Assembly (NCBI RefSeq): GCF_011378715.1
Contig: NZ_WTKU01000001.1
Coordinates: 310,001 to 374,000 of the forward strand
Length of the DNA: 64,000 nucleotides
Direction of reading: 5' to 3'
Source: Psychromonas sp. SA13A
Lineage (GTDB): Bacteria; Pseudomonadota; Gammaproteobacteria; Enterobacterales; Psychromonadaceae
The position numbers and the translations under genes were made by a program. The notes below the pieces were generated by a model. It was not told where the DNA came from, ran no database searches, and was given only the letters and a program-made list of their open reading frames with translations. Each line of letters begins with the position of its first letter. Positions within the stretch are counted from its first letter, which is position 1. Shown piece by piece: positions 53,874 to 63,725 of the stretch.

Positions 53874-55403
53874 TTACCAAAGTGAGTAATGATTGAATAA
53901 ACCATTATCACTTTCGACATGTTTTTTTAGTACGCTACTTTTAAATTTCTCACATAATGATCCCATTTCAGGTGTTGCATTAGTGGCTAAATTAATGAGT
54001 TCTTGATAATCCGTACGATGGTCGTATAGCTCTTCTTCTTCACTATCTAAATAATAGGTATAACGATAGTTATCATCATATAAGGTAATATTTCTATTTT
54101 TCCCACTAGCAGAAAAACAGGTTGCCATCGGTGTGTTGTGTTTAGCTTTAGGGCTTAGAATATCGATACCTTGCAGGTAGTCATCTGGTTTAATACCGAC
54201 CATAGATAACAACGTAGGAAGTACATCAACATTACTCATTGCCGTATCAATTTTCTTTGGGATTTCAACATGGTCGGCAGCAGGTTTAAGGATAAAAGGC
54301 ACATGCAGAAGATTATGGAATGCCAAATCTGTTTTACAAATCATATCCAAATCACCAAGAAAATCGCCATGGTCTGAAGTGAAAATGATAATGGTATCGT
54401 CGTAGATACCAAGTTGCTTTAATTTATCAACAATAATGCCAACAGACTTATCGATGAGATGCACTGAAGCACTCGTATATCGATACGCTTTAGTAAGATC
54501 ATCTGACTCAACACTGAATGAATTCATCGCATCAGCGACAGCCTGAGGTTTACCCCCTACTATGTTTTTTTTATCTGAAAAACCAGGGAGTGGAAGATCA
54601 ACAAACTCTTTTGCAATTTCCTTTGGTGGCGTAAAAGGATGATGAGGATCAGGGTATCCAACGAACATAAATGTTGGTTCATCACTGTCTTTATTTTTTT
54701 CTAAATATTGGGATACTTCATCTGCTAACCACATCGAATTATGTTGTTCAGGTGTAAGGTTAGACATGTAAATATCATTACTAATAGAGCCATCTTTAGT
54801 ATTGGCATCTTCTCCAGGGAAAACTTTATCAATCACGTCAGGGAAATTTTTATGCAACCAACGCCCATAATGGCCACGATTAAAACCACAAGGTTGTTCG
54901 CCATGACCTAAAATAAGTTTTCTAGTTTGAAAACCATAATAAGGCTTAGCATCTGTTACTGCATCTTCCTCTTCCCAACGACTATAAGATTCAAAGAAAT
55001 CATAAGAACGATCGGACAAATGCGGCTCAAGATGAATCTTTCCAAATAAAGCGGTCCGATAGCCATTTTCTCCCATAATATCGGCCATAGTTGGTATTTT
55101 ATCTTTCACTGATACACCAAAAATACGCTTAAATGTACTGTTATGTTTATCCTCACAACCATTATCTCGACGCCATAATGGAATGCCATTAGAAGAAACG
55201 CCATGACCTGGAACATAAAGACCAGTCATCAAACTTGCCCTCGAGGGCATGCACACACTATTAGCAGTAATATGACGAGAAAAATTACAACCTTCAGATG
55301 CAAGCGCGTTGATATGCTCTGTGCGAGCAGATGAATTACCATTACAGCCCAAACTGTCAAAGCGTTGCTGATCCGTATGTAGAATAATTATATTTTTTTT
55401 CAT
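53874..55403 (-). CDS. Type I sulfatase, cytoplasmic
   Basis: A 509-residue formylglycine sulfatase (S1 family). The active-site signature is NSVCMPSRASLMTG, in which the Cys would be converted to formylglycine. Metal ligands are in HTDQQRFDS and in FTSDHGDFLGD; the FVGYPDPHHPFTPP segment is also typical. No signal peptide, unusual for polysaccharide sulfatases and implying desulfation in the cytoplasm. Maturation would need an enzyme outside this window. It lies between the MFS porter and the GH127 gene, 85 bases from each. Confidence 0.9.
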   Translation of the reverse strand: MKKNIIILHTDQQRFDSLGCNGNSSARTEHINALASEGCNFSRHITANSVCMPSRASLMTGLYVPGHGVSSNGIPLWRRDNGCEDKHNSTFKRIFGVSVKDKIPTMADIMGENGYRTALFGKIHLEPHLSDRSYDFFESYSRWEEEDAVTDAKPYYGFQTRKLILGHGEQPCGFNRGHYGRWLHKNFPDVIDKVFPGEDANTKDGSISNDIYMSNLTPEQHNSMWLADEVSQYLEKNKDSDEPTFMFVGYPDPHHPFTPPKEIAKEFVDLPLPGFSDKKNIVGGKPQAVADAMNSFSVESDDLTKAYRYTSASVHLIDKSVGIIVDKLKQLGIYDDTIIIFTSDHGDFLGDLDMICKTDLAFHNLLHVPFILKPAADHVEIPKKIDTAMSNVDVLPTLLSMVGIKPDDYLQGIDILSPKAKHNTPMATCFSASGKNRNITLYDDNYRYTYYLDSEEEELYDHRTDYQELINLATNATPEMGSLCEKFKSSVLKKHVESDNGLFNHYSLW

Positions 55404-55488
55404 AAAAAACCTTGATAGAAACTGCCTAAATAAAACAGACCGCTGTTATGAATAACCTTTAAAAGTGACTGTCATAAAAAATATGCCA

Positions 55489-57075
55489 TCAATTACTTAC
55501 TATGATTGGGGCTGTTACTTTTTTATTCTTCACCATTAAATCTTCAATTTCTTCAATCGATTTGTTTTTTGTCTCTGGCAAAATCATACTCACCAATAAA
55601 ACGCCTAAGCCACTAAATAATGCATAGGATAAAAATGTATCCGCAGCCCCAAATGTATTTAACTGCCAAGGGAAATAACGTTGTACAAAGAACGCAAATA
55701 AACTTGCGATCAAACCAAAGGCAGGAATAGCTGCAGAGCGAATTGAGTTAGGCGTAATTTCAGAAAATACAACCCACATAACAGGCCCAATAGAGAAGAA
55801 GAAAGCAATTTTAAATAGGAAAATAGCGGAGATAATTGGCGTCGCACTTACTTTAACAAAGGCTTTTATCAACGCATCTGCATGCAAACGAGTTACTTTT
55901 TCGCCATAGTTTTGTTGAAGTAAGTTTTTAAACTCAATATCCGTTTTAAATACCTTACCGATATGTGTTCGTAACGGTGCCACATCAATAATTTTTTCAA
56001 CTTTAGCAATATTTGCTTCTGTTATTGAATAAGAGGCATTACTAAAATTGTACCAAATAGTAAGATGACTCAAGCTGATTGCTAATAGACCAATAATTAA
56101 AATAGGTTTACGACCAATTTTATCAATTAAACTTACTGAAACTAATGCAGATATAATGCTGACAAAACCAAGTAGTGTCGTTTGGAAGAAGGCACTGTTT
56201 TCACCTAGTCCAACTTGTTTAAAAATCATCGGTGCATAGAATGAAACAGCCCCCATTCCACTTAAGGATTGAACAATAGCAAGCCCAACACCTATATATA
56301 GAACTAGGCGCATATTACTTGATAGTAAGGTTTGTAACTGTTGTTTGATTGGCGTGTTACAAGCTGTTTCTGTAATATTTTTCTTGATTTGAGAAATGAC
56401 ATCTTTTACATCTTCATCTCGGTTGACTAAATTAACAACTTGCTCTGCTTCTTTCTCGCGCCCTTTAATCATTAACCAACGTGGCGATTTAGGTACAATC
56501 AATAGGAAAGCAAACCAAATAGCAACAACAGGAATTTCAGTTGCAAACATAGTTCGCCAAACATTCTCTGGAGAGAATAATATTGATTCAGCACTAACAT
56601 TAAGGATCAGAATATAATTGATAAGGTAAGCGATAAAGAAACCGAGCCCCATCATTACCTGTGCTGCAACGACTAACTTACCACGCATTTTTGCAGGAGC
56701 TAATTCACCGACATACATCGAAGCAAGGCTAATTGAGCAGAAAGCCATACCACCAAGCATTCGAGCAAGGGTTAAAGACCAATATCCAACTGCAAATGTT
56801 GAAGCGACAGCTGAAAGGAAATACATAAATGCAATTAATAACATCGCATTCTTACGACCTAAACTATGTGCAATTTTACCAGTAAAAAGCAACGCAATAA
56901 TTGCACCAAATGCTGGTGCACTAACCACTGTTCCTACTTGTAAATCGGTCAAAGAAAATTCAGTTCGAATGAATTTTATAGTTCCGGAAATAAGCCCTGC
57001 ATCGATACCAAATACAAACCCACTCACAACCAATATAAGTATGTACTTCAATGCACTTTTATCTTTTATATTCAT
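55489..57075 (-). CDS. MFS sugar porter with central insertion
   Basis: A 528-residue inner-membrane carrier of the sugar-porter family. Motifs seen include GFVFGIDAGLISGTI, the RXGRR-like GRKNAML, PKSPRWLM before the central loop, IGRKPILII and a closing PETKNKSIEEIE. It has about 12 helices. An additional stretch of about 65 residues, rich in charged helices (NASYSITEANIAKVEKII onward), is inserted between two late helices at about residues 345-410 and should face the periplasm. It is the first gene of the porter-sulfatase-GH127-epimerase operon, divergent from iclR, with two copies of a shared palindrome in between. Confidence 0.88.
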   Translation of the reverse strand: MNIKDKSALKYILILVVSGFVFGIDAGLISGTIKFIRTEFSLTDLQVGTVVSAPAFGAIIALLFTGKIAHSLGRKNAMLLIAFMYFLSAVASTFAVGYWSLTLARMLGGMAFCSISLASMYVGELAPAKMRGKLVVAAQVMMGLGFFIAYLINYILILNVSAESILFSPENVWRTMFATEIPVVAIWFAFLLIVPKSPRWLMIKGREKEAEQVVNLVNRDEDVKDVISQIKKNITETACNTPIKQQLQTLLSSNMRLVLYIGVGLAIVQSLSGMGAVSFYAPMIFKQVGLGENSAFFQTTLLGFVSIISALVSVSLIDKIGRKPILIIGLLAISLSHLTIWYNFSNASYSITEANIAKVEKIIDVAPLRTHIGKVFKTDIEFKNLLQQNYGEKVTRLHADALIKAFVKVSATPIISAIFLFKIAFFFSIGPVMWVVFSEITPNSIRSAAIPAFGLIASLFAFFVQRYFPWQLNTFGAADTFLSYALFSGLGVLLVSMILPETKNKSIEEIEDLMVKNKKVTAPIIVSN

Positions 57076-57251
57076 ATTAACTCTCTCATAAGTAACATAT
57101 AAAGGATCACTTTAATTTCAATACACCATTTTCAAAAAACATAAAATTTTGAAAGAGTTGGTGTATTGGAAATAAATAACAAAGCGGATTTTAGCGATCA
57201 AGCTGATAATAAACGTGACTAGGATCTCTCTTTAAAAAAACAGAATAATAG

Positions 57252-57266
57252 TCCCGTTATGTGGAA
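57252..57266. promoter_or_regulatory. IclR-type palindrome, site A
   Basis: TCCCGTTATGTGGAA lies in the gap between the MFS porter and iclR. It agrees with sites at 57363 and 60432 (consensus TCCC-RYWTA-N2-GGAA). The gap 57076-57467 holds no gene. Confidence 0.6.
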
Positions 57267-57362
57267 TTAATTGAAAACATTGGACTTTTATCCACTGATT
57301 TAACGTGTATTTATCGTTATAGAGAGTTAATTTTTTAACAAACATATAGTTTTTGATCATTT

Positions 57363-57377
57363 TCCCACTATATGGAA
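57363..57377. promoter_or_regulatory. IclR-type palindrome, site B
   Basis: TCCCACTATATGGAA, 111 bases from site A and about 90 bases before the iclR start. It is close to a perfect inverted repeat and could mediate autoregulation. Confidence 0.6.
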
Positions 57378-57467
57378 CTTTATGTCCTGTATATAGAATT
57401 TTAATCATACTCACATTTTTTTGTACAAATAAATGTAACTATCGACTCTAATAAAAGGGGACTCACA

Positions 57468-58193
57468 ATGACTACCAATGTTAGAAATCAATCACTTAAC
57501 AAGGCTATTTTAGTTGTTGATGCCGTAGCTGATGGCCACCGCCACCTTAAAGGTATTTGCGATCATTTAAATTTACCCAAATCTACTGTGCATCGAATTT
57601 TATATGGACTCATTGAAGCGCGATATATTCGAGATGTGAAAGGGATCGGCTTAGTACTTGGCACTAAAATGATTCAATTAGGCAATCGAGCACAAAGAGA
57701 TATGCCATTAAAAGAGATTGCACACGGTTATCTTTGCGAGTTAGCAGAATTAACTAATGACACCGTGCACTTGGGGATCAAAGATCGAGATGAGATTTTT
57801 TATCTAGATAAAGTGCCAGGAAATCGTGCTATTCAACTTCGTTCACAAATCGGTGACCGACTTCCACTAGCTGGTACTGGTGTTGGTAAAGCCTTGATGA
57901 TAGATATGCCGAAGATGGAGTGGAAACGCTTAATTGACAAAGAAAAGCACTTGGATACGGATCTAATGATTACGAGAATGGAAAAGTATGCAAAGCATGA
58001 TTACACATTTGATTTAGAAGACAATGAAGAGCTTGTTCGTTGCGTCGCTGTTCCTATCCGTAATAAATATGGCAACATTATAGCGGCCATTTCAGTCACC
58101 AGTATTAAACCTTATATGTCTGATGCCAGAATGATTGAATTAATTGAGACTATTACCATCTATAGTAAAAAAATATCTGAAAAATTAAATTAG
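57468..58193 (+). CDS. IclR-family transcriptional regulator
   Basis: A 241-residue regulator. Winged helix-turn-helix at about residues 5-65 (GICDHLNLPKSTVHRILYGL), then the IclR effector domain (HLGIKDRDEIFYLDKVPG, RSQIGDRLPLAGTGVGKALM, RCVAVPIRNKYGNIIAAISV). It sits between the sulfatase/GH127 operon and the second sulfatase and ABC genes, and the same palindrome occurs in both promoter regions. A sugar or sugar acid from the glycan is the likely effector. The 345 bases after its stop carry no gene. Confidence 0.9.
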   Translation: MTTNVRNQSLNKAILVVDAVADGHRHLKGICDHLNLPKSTVHRILYGLIEARYIRDVKGIGLVLGTKMIQLGNRAQRDMPLKEIAHGYLCELAELTNDTVHLGIKDRDEIFYLDKVPGNRAIQLRSQIGDRLPLAGTGVGKALMIDMPKMEWKRLIDKEKHLDTDLMITRMEKYAKHDYTFDLEDNEELVRCVAVPIRNKYGNIIAAISVTSIKPYMSDARMIELIETITIYSKKISEKLN

Positions 58194-58538
58194 TAAAATA
58201 GAGAATAGAGTAAAATTTCTGAGCAACATTTGTTCTCTATTTAAGATTTTTAATACAGTTAATTTTAAAGAATAAGGCTGCTCACCTATTTATATCCGTT
58301 GCCATCAAAGTGAAAAAATCATTAAGCTCTGAGTCATTAGTGCGAAAATTGATATGTTAATCTAACATTCAATAAGCACTCATATGCCTTCATGCAGTGC
58401 CTTTTTTTAGTGTCCAAATCAGTGGCTTAATAATGTATTTTGGTTGATGACGGATAGAGTTCATCTAGCATGAGCAATAATTAGACCTTATTTAAGCAAC
58501 TGATTTGTTAATGATTTTCCTACTTTATTTTAATAGCT
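58194..58538. other. Gap between the convergent iclR and sulfatase genes
   Basis: No gene or convincing terminator stem was found; a T-run stands at 58405-58410. Confidence 0.5.
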
Positions 58539-60092
58539 TTATTTTAATATTTTTAATTGTGATAACTTGCCATCATCGGCTAATGAATTTTTTACTTTAT
58601 TTATATTTTCACCCTGCAACAAAATATATTGTCCAAATCGATTAGGTAGTTGATTGGTATGAGTATTAACGAGCTCTCCTAAGCTAGTTAACCATTCTTT
58701 AATTTCTGTCAGGTAATTATCTTTTATCTCACTATATTGCTCGTCATTAAATAAATTGTACCTTTCCTCGGGGTCTTTTTCTAAATCGTACAATTCCCCT
58801 AAAAATTCTTCACAATCAAAAAATTCTGACATTTTTAATGGATGATCTTCCAATAAAAAATCTTCAAGGGCATGCCCTTCTGGATAAGAAGTTAATTTCC
58901 ATTTTTTATCACGAACCATCAATGCAGGGGTATTTTGAAGAGAGCCACAATAGTATTGCGCAAATACTTTATCTTTATGGTTCGAAGTATGCTCTCGAAT
59001 ATAGGGTACTAAACTCTTACCATGCACATTTTCAGGGATATCCACATTCAATAAATCTAGTAAAGTTGGCATCAAATCGATTGATTCTACAAAACTTTTT
59101 TTACGCGTATTTTCAGCTTCATTATTTGGCATTTTGATTAATAAAGGAGTGTGTATAACCTGATCATACATATAGCCCCACTTCTCAAGAAACCCCTGTT
59201 CTCCTAACATGCTGCCATGGTCGGATGTAAAGATGATCAAACTATCGTCATAAAGATCATTTGCTTTTAAATAATCTACAAATATGCCAATACGTTCATC
59301 TACATGTGAAACAAGCCCATAATAAGCAGCTTTAGAACGTCTAAAGTCAGCTTCATTAAAAGCTTCAAAGCCACGCACTTTCTTGAAATATTGCTGTAAT
59401 ATTGGTTTATTTTTTAAATTATCAAACATGCTTTCTGGCATAGGTAACGAATCAGGATCGTACATCGATGCAAATGGTTCCGATGGTAAATAAGGAGTGT
59501 GTGGATCTAAAATAGATAAGCGGGCAAAAATAGGCTGGTCACTATTTTTAATACTGTCGAGATAGTCTAAATAATGCTTTGTGACCACCGTATCTAAGGT
59601 GTGATCTTTATGAGTTGGACGTGTGCCCGACATAATTAGGGAAATATCACCGGGATTTTTTTTATAGGTTGTAGATTGACGCGTTTTTTTATCTGCAATC
59701 CCAAAGCAGCTAATCGTTTGCTCAATCTCATCGGTCTCATTCTCGTATGTATTTGAAATATCTATACCAAATTTTTCTGGTGCTATATTGCTATGCCACT
59801 TTCCAAAATTAGCAGTAGAATAATTTTGCTCTTTTAATATTTCATAAAATGACTTTTCAGTTTCTAAAGGCTTTAATAAGTTATCAACTGCACCATGACA
59901 AAGAGCATGACGACCAGTTGAAATACTAACACGAGAAGGTACACACATCGGTGAACCACAAAATGAGTTTTCAAAGATAACAGAGTCTTTTGCCATCTCA
60001 TCTATTCTTGGTGTTTTAATAATGTCATTGCCCATAAACCCTAATGCATCTGCGCGCAATTCATCACATAAAACCATAAAAATATTCATCAT
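58539..60092 (-). CDS. Type I sulfatase, cytoplasmic (second)
   Basis: A 517-residue formylglycine sulfatase, only distantly similar to the one at 53874. The signature is GSPMCVPSRVSISTGRHAL, with the Cys destined to become formylglycine. Metal ligands are in VLCDELRADALG and FTSDHGSMLGE; the LDPHTPYLPS segment is also conserved. No signal peptide. Two ATGs open the gene (60092 and 60089) and a GGGA just upstream fits either. It is divergent from the ABC binding-protein gene across a 478-base gap holding one IclR-type palindrome. It probably removes sulfate from a different position than the first enzyme. Confidence 0.9.
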   Translation of the reverse strand: MMNIFMVLCDELRADALGFMGNDIIKTPRIDEMAKDSVIFENSFCGSPMCVPSRVSISTGRHALCHGAVDNLLKPLETEKSFYEILKEQNYSTANFGKWHSNIAPEKFGIDISNTYENETDEIEQTISCFGIADKKTRQSTTYKKNPGDISLIMSGTRPTHKDHTLDTVVTKHYLDYLDSIKNSDQPIFARLSILDPHTPYLPSEPFASMYDPDSLPMPESMFDNLKNKPILQQYFKKVRGFEAFNEADFRRSKAAYYGLVSHVDERIGIFVDYLKANDLYDDSLIIFTSDHGSMLGEQGFLEKWGYMYDQVIHTPLLIKMPNNEAENTRKKSFVESIDLMPTLLDLLNVDIPENVHGKSLVPYIREHTSNHKDKVFAQYYCGSLQNTPALMVRDKKWKLTSYPEGHALEDFLLEDHPLKMSEFFDCEEFLGELYDLEKDPEERYNLFNDEQYSEIKDNYLTEIKEWLTSLGELVNTHTNQLPNRFGQYILLQGENINKVKNSLADDGKLSQLKILK

Positions 60093-60431
60093 CTATCCCA
60101 TTTAAAATTATAAAAGGGAAATACAATATCATTTACCTTACTTTTTAATGTGATATATGTCGCACCATAAACACCAATAAAAACAATCCCATCATATAGA
60201 ATAAAGTTATTTATCAGCAGCTTACGAAAAATTTCAAGAGTGTAGTTAAAAGGTATGAATCAATCTAATAGTGATTCCAATACAAACTAATATGTTAATG
60301 AGATAACCATTTTATAGAGTGGGAAAAATGGTCATCGCTTGATAATAAATATCAATTTATAGGGTGAAATGAGTGAATTATCAAAAAATAACGACCTATT
60401 TTTTAGATTTACTCAGCTTTAATGAAAAATA

Positions 60432-60446
60432 TTCCACTATGTGGGA
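60432..60446. promoter_or_regulatory. IclR-type palindrome, site C
   Basis: TTCCACTATGTGGGA, the reverse complement of TCCCACATAGTGGAA, is nearly perfect dyad symmetry. It lies between the divergent sulfatase and ABC binding-protein genes. The rest of 60093-60570 shows no gene; a degraded half copy is at about 60311-60325. Confidence 0.6.
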
Positions 60447-60570
60447 TTCGAAATCACAATTTATTGGTGGTGATGGCAATCACAAACTTTTAACACTTTT
60501 CACTGTAACTTACAGTGATTATAAATAGATGAAATTCCCTTACCCAGACTAACTACAAAGGAATCTAACA

Positions 60571-61803
60571 ATGAACAAACAAAAAATAAAGCTCATTGGC
60601 ACAGCCATTTCCCTACTTTTAGCGAGTAATTATTCATATGCAGCTGCCGTTACTTTAGATGTAACAGCATGGAAAGGTAACGAAGCGGAACCAGCAGGTT
60701 TTCCTGTATTACTTAAGAAATTTGAACAAGAAAATCCAGATATTAAAATTAAATTAAGCTTTATTAGCCGTGGCGATACCGATGTTGTTATTCCTCCTAG
60801 ACTTCAAGGCAATAACTCACCCGATGTAATGATGGTTGATATGCCATTAGTTAAAATTTGGGGTGATGCTGGCATGCTGAAAGATTTAAATACTAAGAGT
60901 GATTGGTATGGAGATATTGCGCCTGCAATTAAAGAATCTATCGCTCCCAAAGGTAAGTTATATGTTCAACCACTAGAGTTAGTAGGAATGGGCAACTTTA
61001 TTAACACTGACTTAATGAAAAAAGCAGGTATTGATAAAACGCCTACAACGGTCAATGAACTAATCGACTCTTGTAAGAAACTTAACGATGCAGGTATAAG
61101 CCCTATGTTATTTCCTTCAGGTTTATCTGCTCGCCTGTTTGCTTTTGCTAATGGCTTAAGCCGTTCACCATCAAAACCTTGGGAACTAGGTAATGGAACG
61201 GCTAGCTTTGTTGATGACCCAGGCTTTAATAAAGCTTTTAGCTTAACCAGAGATTTGATCGCTGCTAATTGTTTTGACCCAAAAATACAAGCAGCTTTAG
61301 ACCCTTGGACAACCACTCTATCAGAATTTCGAGGTGGTCGAGTTGCGATGGTAATGCATGGCGCGTGGAATATTAAAAGTTTCTCTGAGACTGAAGGGCT
61401 TAATTATACTTTAGGTCCAATTCCAACAGATAAAGCAACCGGAACGGCTTTAGATACTTTTGGTATGGGTTGGGCAATCAGCTCTAAAACGAAACACGCA
61501 GAAGCTGCTCGTAAGTTCTTAAACTTTTTCGCTGAAGATGAAAATTTAGCGGTATTACTTAAAGATGAATCGGCTTATAGCCCATACATAAAGGGTACTG
61601 ATGGCGTACCAGCATTAGCTGAAAAATATAATGCAGCTCGTGCGGCCGGTAATATTGTGATGTGGCCTGTTTATATGAACCATTGGCCACAAGCGATGGA
61701 ATCCGAATCAGTCGATGGCATGGCTTCCTTTTTACTTGATCCAGATATGAGCAGTAAAGAAGTACTTGAAATATGGGATGAAACAGTTGAAGACAGTATG
61801 TAA
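60571..61803 (+). CDS. CUT1 sugar ABC substrate-binding protein (glycan oligosaccharide)
   Basis: A 410-residue family 1 binding protein. Sec signal peptide (MNKQKIKLIG, hydrophobic core, cleavage near SYA, about residue 24). The mature part carries FEQENPDIKIKLSF, a TDVVIPPRLQGNNSPDVMMVD segment and a C-terminal lobe typical of oligosaccharide binders. It starts a new operon with two permeases and an ATPase. Position next to sulfatases and GH127, and a shared operator, suggest it binds the sulfated oligosaccharide; this is inference. Confidence 0.9.
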   Translation: MNKQKIKLIGTAISLLLASNYSYAAAVTLDVTAWKGNEAEPAGFPVLLKKFEQENPDIKIKLSFISRGDTDVVIPPRLQGNNSPDVMMVDMPLVKIWGDAGMLKDLNTKSDWYGDIAPAIKESIAPKGKLYVQPLELVGMGNFINTDLMKKAGIDKTPTTVNELIDSCKKLNDAGISPMLFPSGLSARLFAFANGLSRSPSKPWELGNGTASFVDDPGFNKAFSLTRDLIAANCFDPKIQAALDPWTTTLSEFRGGRVAMVMHGAWNIKSFSETEGLNYTLGPIPTDKATGTALDTFGMGWAISSKTKHAEAARKFLNFFAEDENLAVLLKDESAYSPYIKGTDGVPALAEKYNAARAAGNIVMWPVYMNHWPQAMESESVDGMASFLLDPDMSSKEVLEIWDETVEDSM

Positions 61804-61835
61804 TCAATTGTAAACCACGTTAACAATGAGAAAAA

Positions 61836-61862
61836 GGCTCGCGGATTTTTAACCAGCGAGCC
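61836..61862 (+). promoter_or_regulatory. Hairpin between the binding-protein and permease genes
   Basis: GGCTCGC pairs with GCGAGCC around a 13-base loop, preceded by AAAAA. No long T-run follows. Like the other binding-protein stems in this window, it may set expression ratios. Confidence 0.6.
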
Positions 61863-61884
61863 AAATTAATATGGAGGTTGAATT

Positions 61885-62754
61885 TTGAACAATAAATTAA
61901 ATATTTACTTATTCACTATTCCTGCTTTGCTTGTATTGTGCATATTTTTTATCTACCCAATTAGTCTTTCTTTGCAAATGAGTTTTACTGACTTTACTGG
62001 GGTAGGTATCGGAAATGATGTCGGATTGAAAAACTACGAACGTATTTTTTCTAGATCGCGTTATTTAGATGCGATTACGATCACTTTTGCATTTGCTTTT
62101 ATAGTTGTTGTTGTACAAAACTTAATCGGGCTATTTTTCGCAACGGCTTTATTTAGGTTACCTAGGATCCGTAATTTTAGCCGTGCAGCTTTATTCACTC
62201 CTGCAATGATGTCTTTTGTTATTGTTGGTTATGTATGGCAGTTCATCTACTCGCCATATAGTGGAGGCCTAAATGCAATGTTGGTTTCTATTGGTTTAGA
62301 GTCATTTCAACGACCATGGTTAGGCGACCCATCAACGGCATTATTTGCAATTACTGCGGCTCATATCTGGATGTTTGTTGGTTATTCCTGCGCCATATTC
62401 TTAGCAGGTTATGCCAATATACCTACCGATATTCAAGAAGCTAGCCGATTAGATGGTGCATCTTCATGGCAGCGTTTTTGTCATATAGAGTTTCCACTTT
62501 TGGCGCCAAGCATCACTATTAATATCGTATTAGCAACCATTGGTACATTAAAGACCTTTGAACTCCCTTTTATCATGACCGGTGGTGGTCCTGCAGGTGC
62601 AACACGAACTTTAAGTCTAGAAATTATGACCAATTTATTTGGTCGTTATAAATTTGGTTTCGCAAGTGCACTTTCTATTGTCATGCTTATTGTGATTGTT
62701 GTGGTTGTAACCTTAATGAATAAATACCTGCGCAATAGGGAGAACAACACATGA
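61885..62754 (+). CDS. CUT1 sugar ABC permease
   Basis: A 289-residue permease with six helices. TTG start, placed by GGAGG at 61873-61877, seven bases ahead. The EAA loop is EASRLDGASSWQRFCHIEFP. Its stop overlaps the next ATG by four bases (ACATGA), coupling the two permeases. The pair would use the ATPase encoded at the window edge. Confidence 0.9.
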   Translation: MNNKLNIYLFTIPALLVLCIFFIYPISLSLQMSFTDFTGVGIGNDVGLKNYERIFSRSRYLDAITITFAFAFIVVVVQNLIGLFFATALFRLPRIRNFSRAALFTPAMMSFVIVGYVWQFIYSPYSGGLNAMLVSIGLESFQRPWLGDPSTALFAITAAHIWMFVGYSCAIFLAGYANIPTDIQEASRLDGASSWQRFCHIEFPLLAPSITINIVLATIGTLKTFELPFIMTGGGPAGATRTLSLEIMTNLFGRYKFGFASALSIVMLIVIVVVVTLMNKYLRNRENNT

Positions 62755-63632
62755 GTATCTCCATGAATAAATCTTCATCAGGATCCCCAAAAGGTAACGG
62801 TATGAAATTCACTGGTAAAACCGTATTTTCGGCTTCTGCGAATGTGTTTGTACTATTCCTCGTTATTGCGATGCTCATTCCTGTTGCCTATATGATTATG
62901 ATGTCATTTAGAACCGGTTCGGAAATTGCACAAGATCCACTTGGTTTCCCGACTAGCTTATACTTTGGCAATTACATCAATGCCATGGATAAAATGAATT
63001 ATTTCCGTAGTGTAGTAAACTCGCTTGGCATTACCTTGTCTGTCACGGCATTAGTTTCATTACTTGGATCTATGGCTGCCTATCCTCTTGCTCGTCGTAC
63101 TAATGGTTTTTCCAAAGCGGTGATCATGTTAGTTTCCTTGGGTCTTGCGACTCCGAACTTTGTAAACATCACGCCTATTTATATCATCTTTCGGGATTTA
63201 GGTTTATTAGACAGTTACGTCGGTATTATTATTGTTTTTACCGCGTTGAACTTACCTTTATCTATTTTCTTTTATACCGGATTTATAAGCTCAGTTCCTA
63301 AAGAGCTAGAAGAAGCGGCACGTTTAGACAACTGTAGTAACTGGCAAATATATTGGCACGTGATCCGCCCTTTACTTGGTTCGGCTACAGCAACGTTATC
63401 GCTATTTGTGATGTTGATGGTGTGGAATGACTTCATATATCCACTACTTCTGTTAACAGATGAAAGTAAATTTACTGTGATGATTTCAGTTTATCGATTT
63501 GTAGGTAATCGAAGTATTGAACCAGATATGCTTTTCCCAGCAGCAGTATTAGGGTCATTACCGTTATTAATACTATTTGGATTTTTCCAACGTCGTATTT
63601 TGTCTGGTGTAACTGCAGGTGCAGTGAAATAG
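62751..63632 (+). CDS. CUT1 sugar ABC permease
   Basis: A 293-residue permease with a 28-residue polar N-terminal extension before the first of six helices. EAA loop EEAARLDNCSNWQIYWHVIR. The C-terminal FFQRRILSGVTAGAVK is typical for MalG-like proteins. It is followed 93 bases later by the ATPase gene. Confidence 0.9.
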   Translation: MSISMNKSSSGSPKGNGMKFTGKTVFSASANVFVLFLVIAMLIPVAYMIMMSFRTGSEIAQDPLGFPTSLYFGNYINAMDKMNYFRSVVNSLGITLSVTALVSLLGSMAAYPLARRTNGFSKAVIMLVSLGLATPNFVNITPIYIIFRDLGLLDSYVGIIIVFTALNLPLSIFFYTGFISSVPKELEEAARLDNCSNWQIYWHVIRPLLGSATATLSLFVMLMVWNDFIYPLLLLTDESKFTVMISVYRFVGNRSIEPDMLFPAAVLGSLPLLILFGFFQRRILSGVTAGAVK

Positions 63633-63725
63633 AGCAAACGTTATTTAAATCGTAATTGTTAGTGATTTAAATAATTATTTCCGGTTTTGAGCCAACGAGC
63701 TCGATAAAGATTAGGTGAGTAAAAA

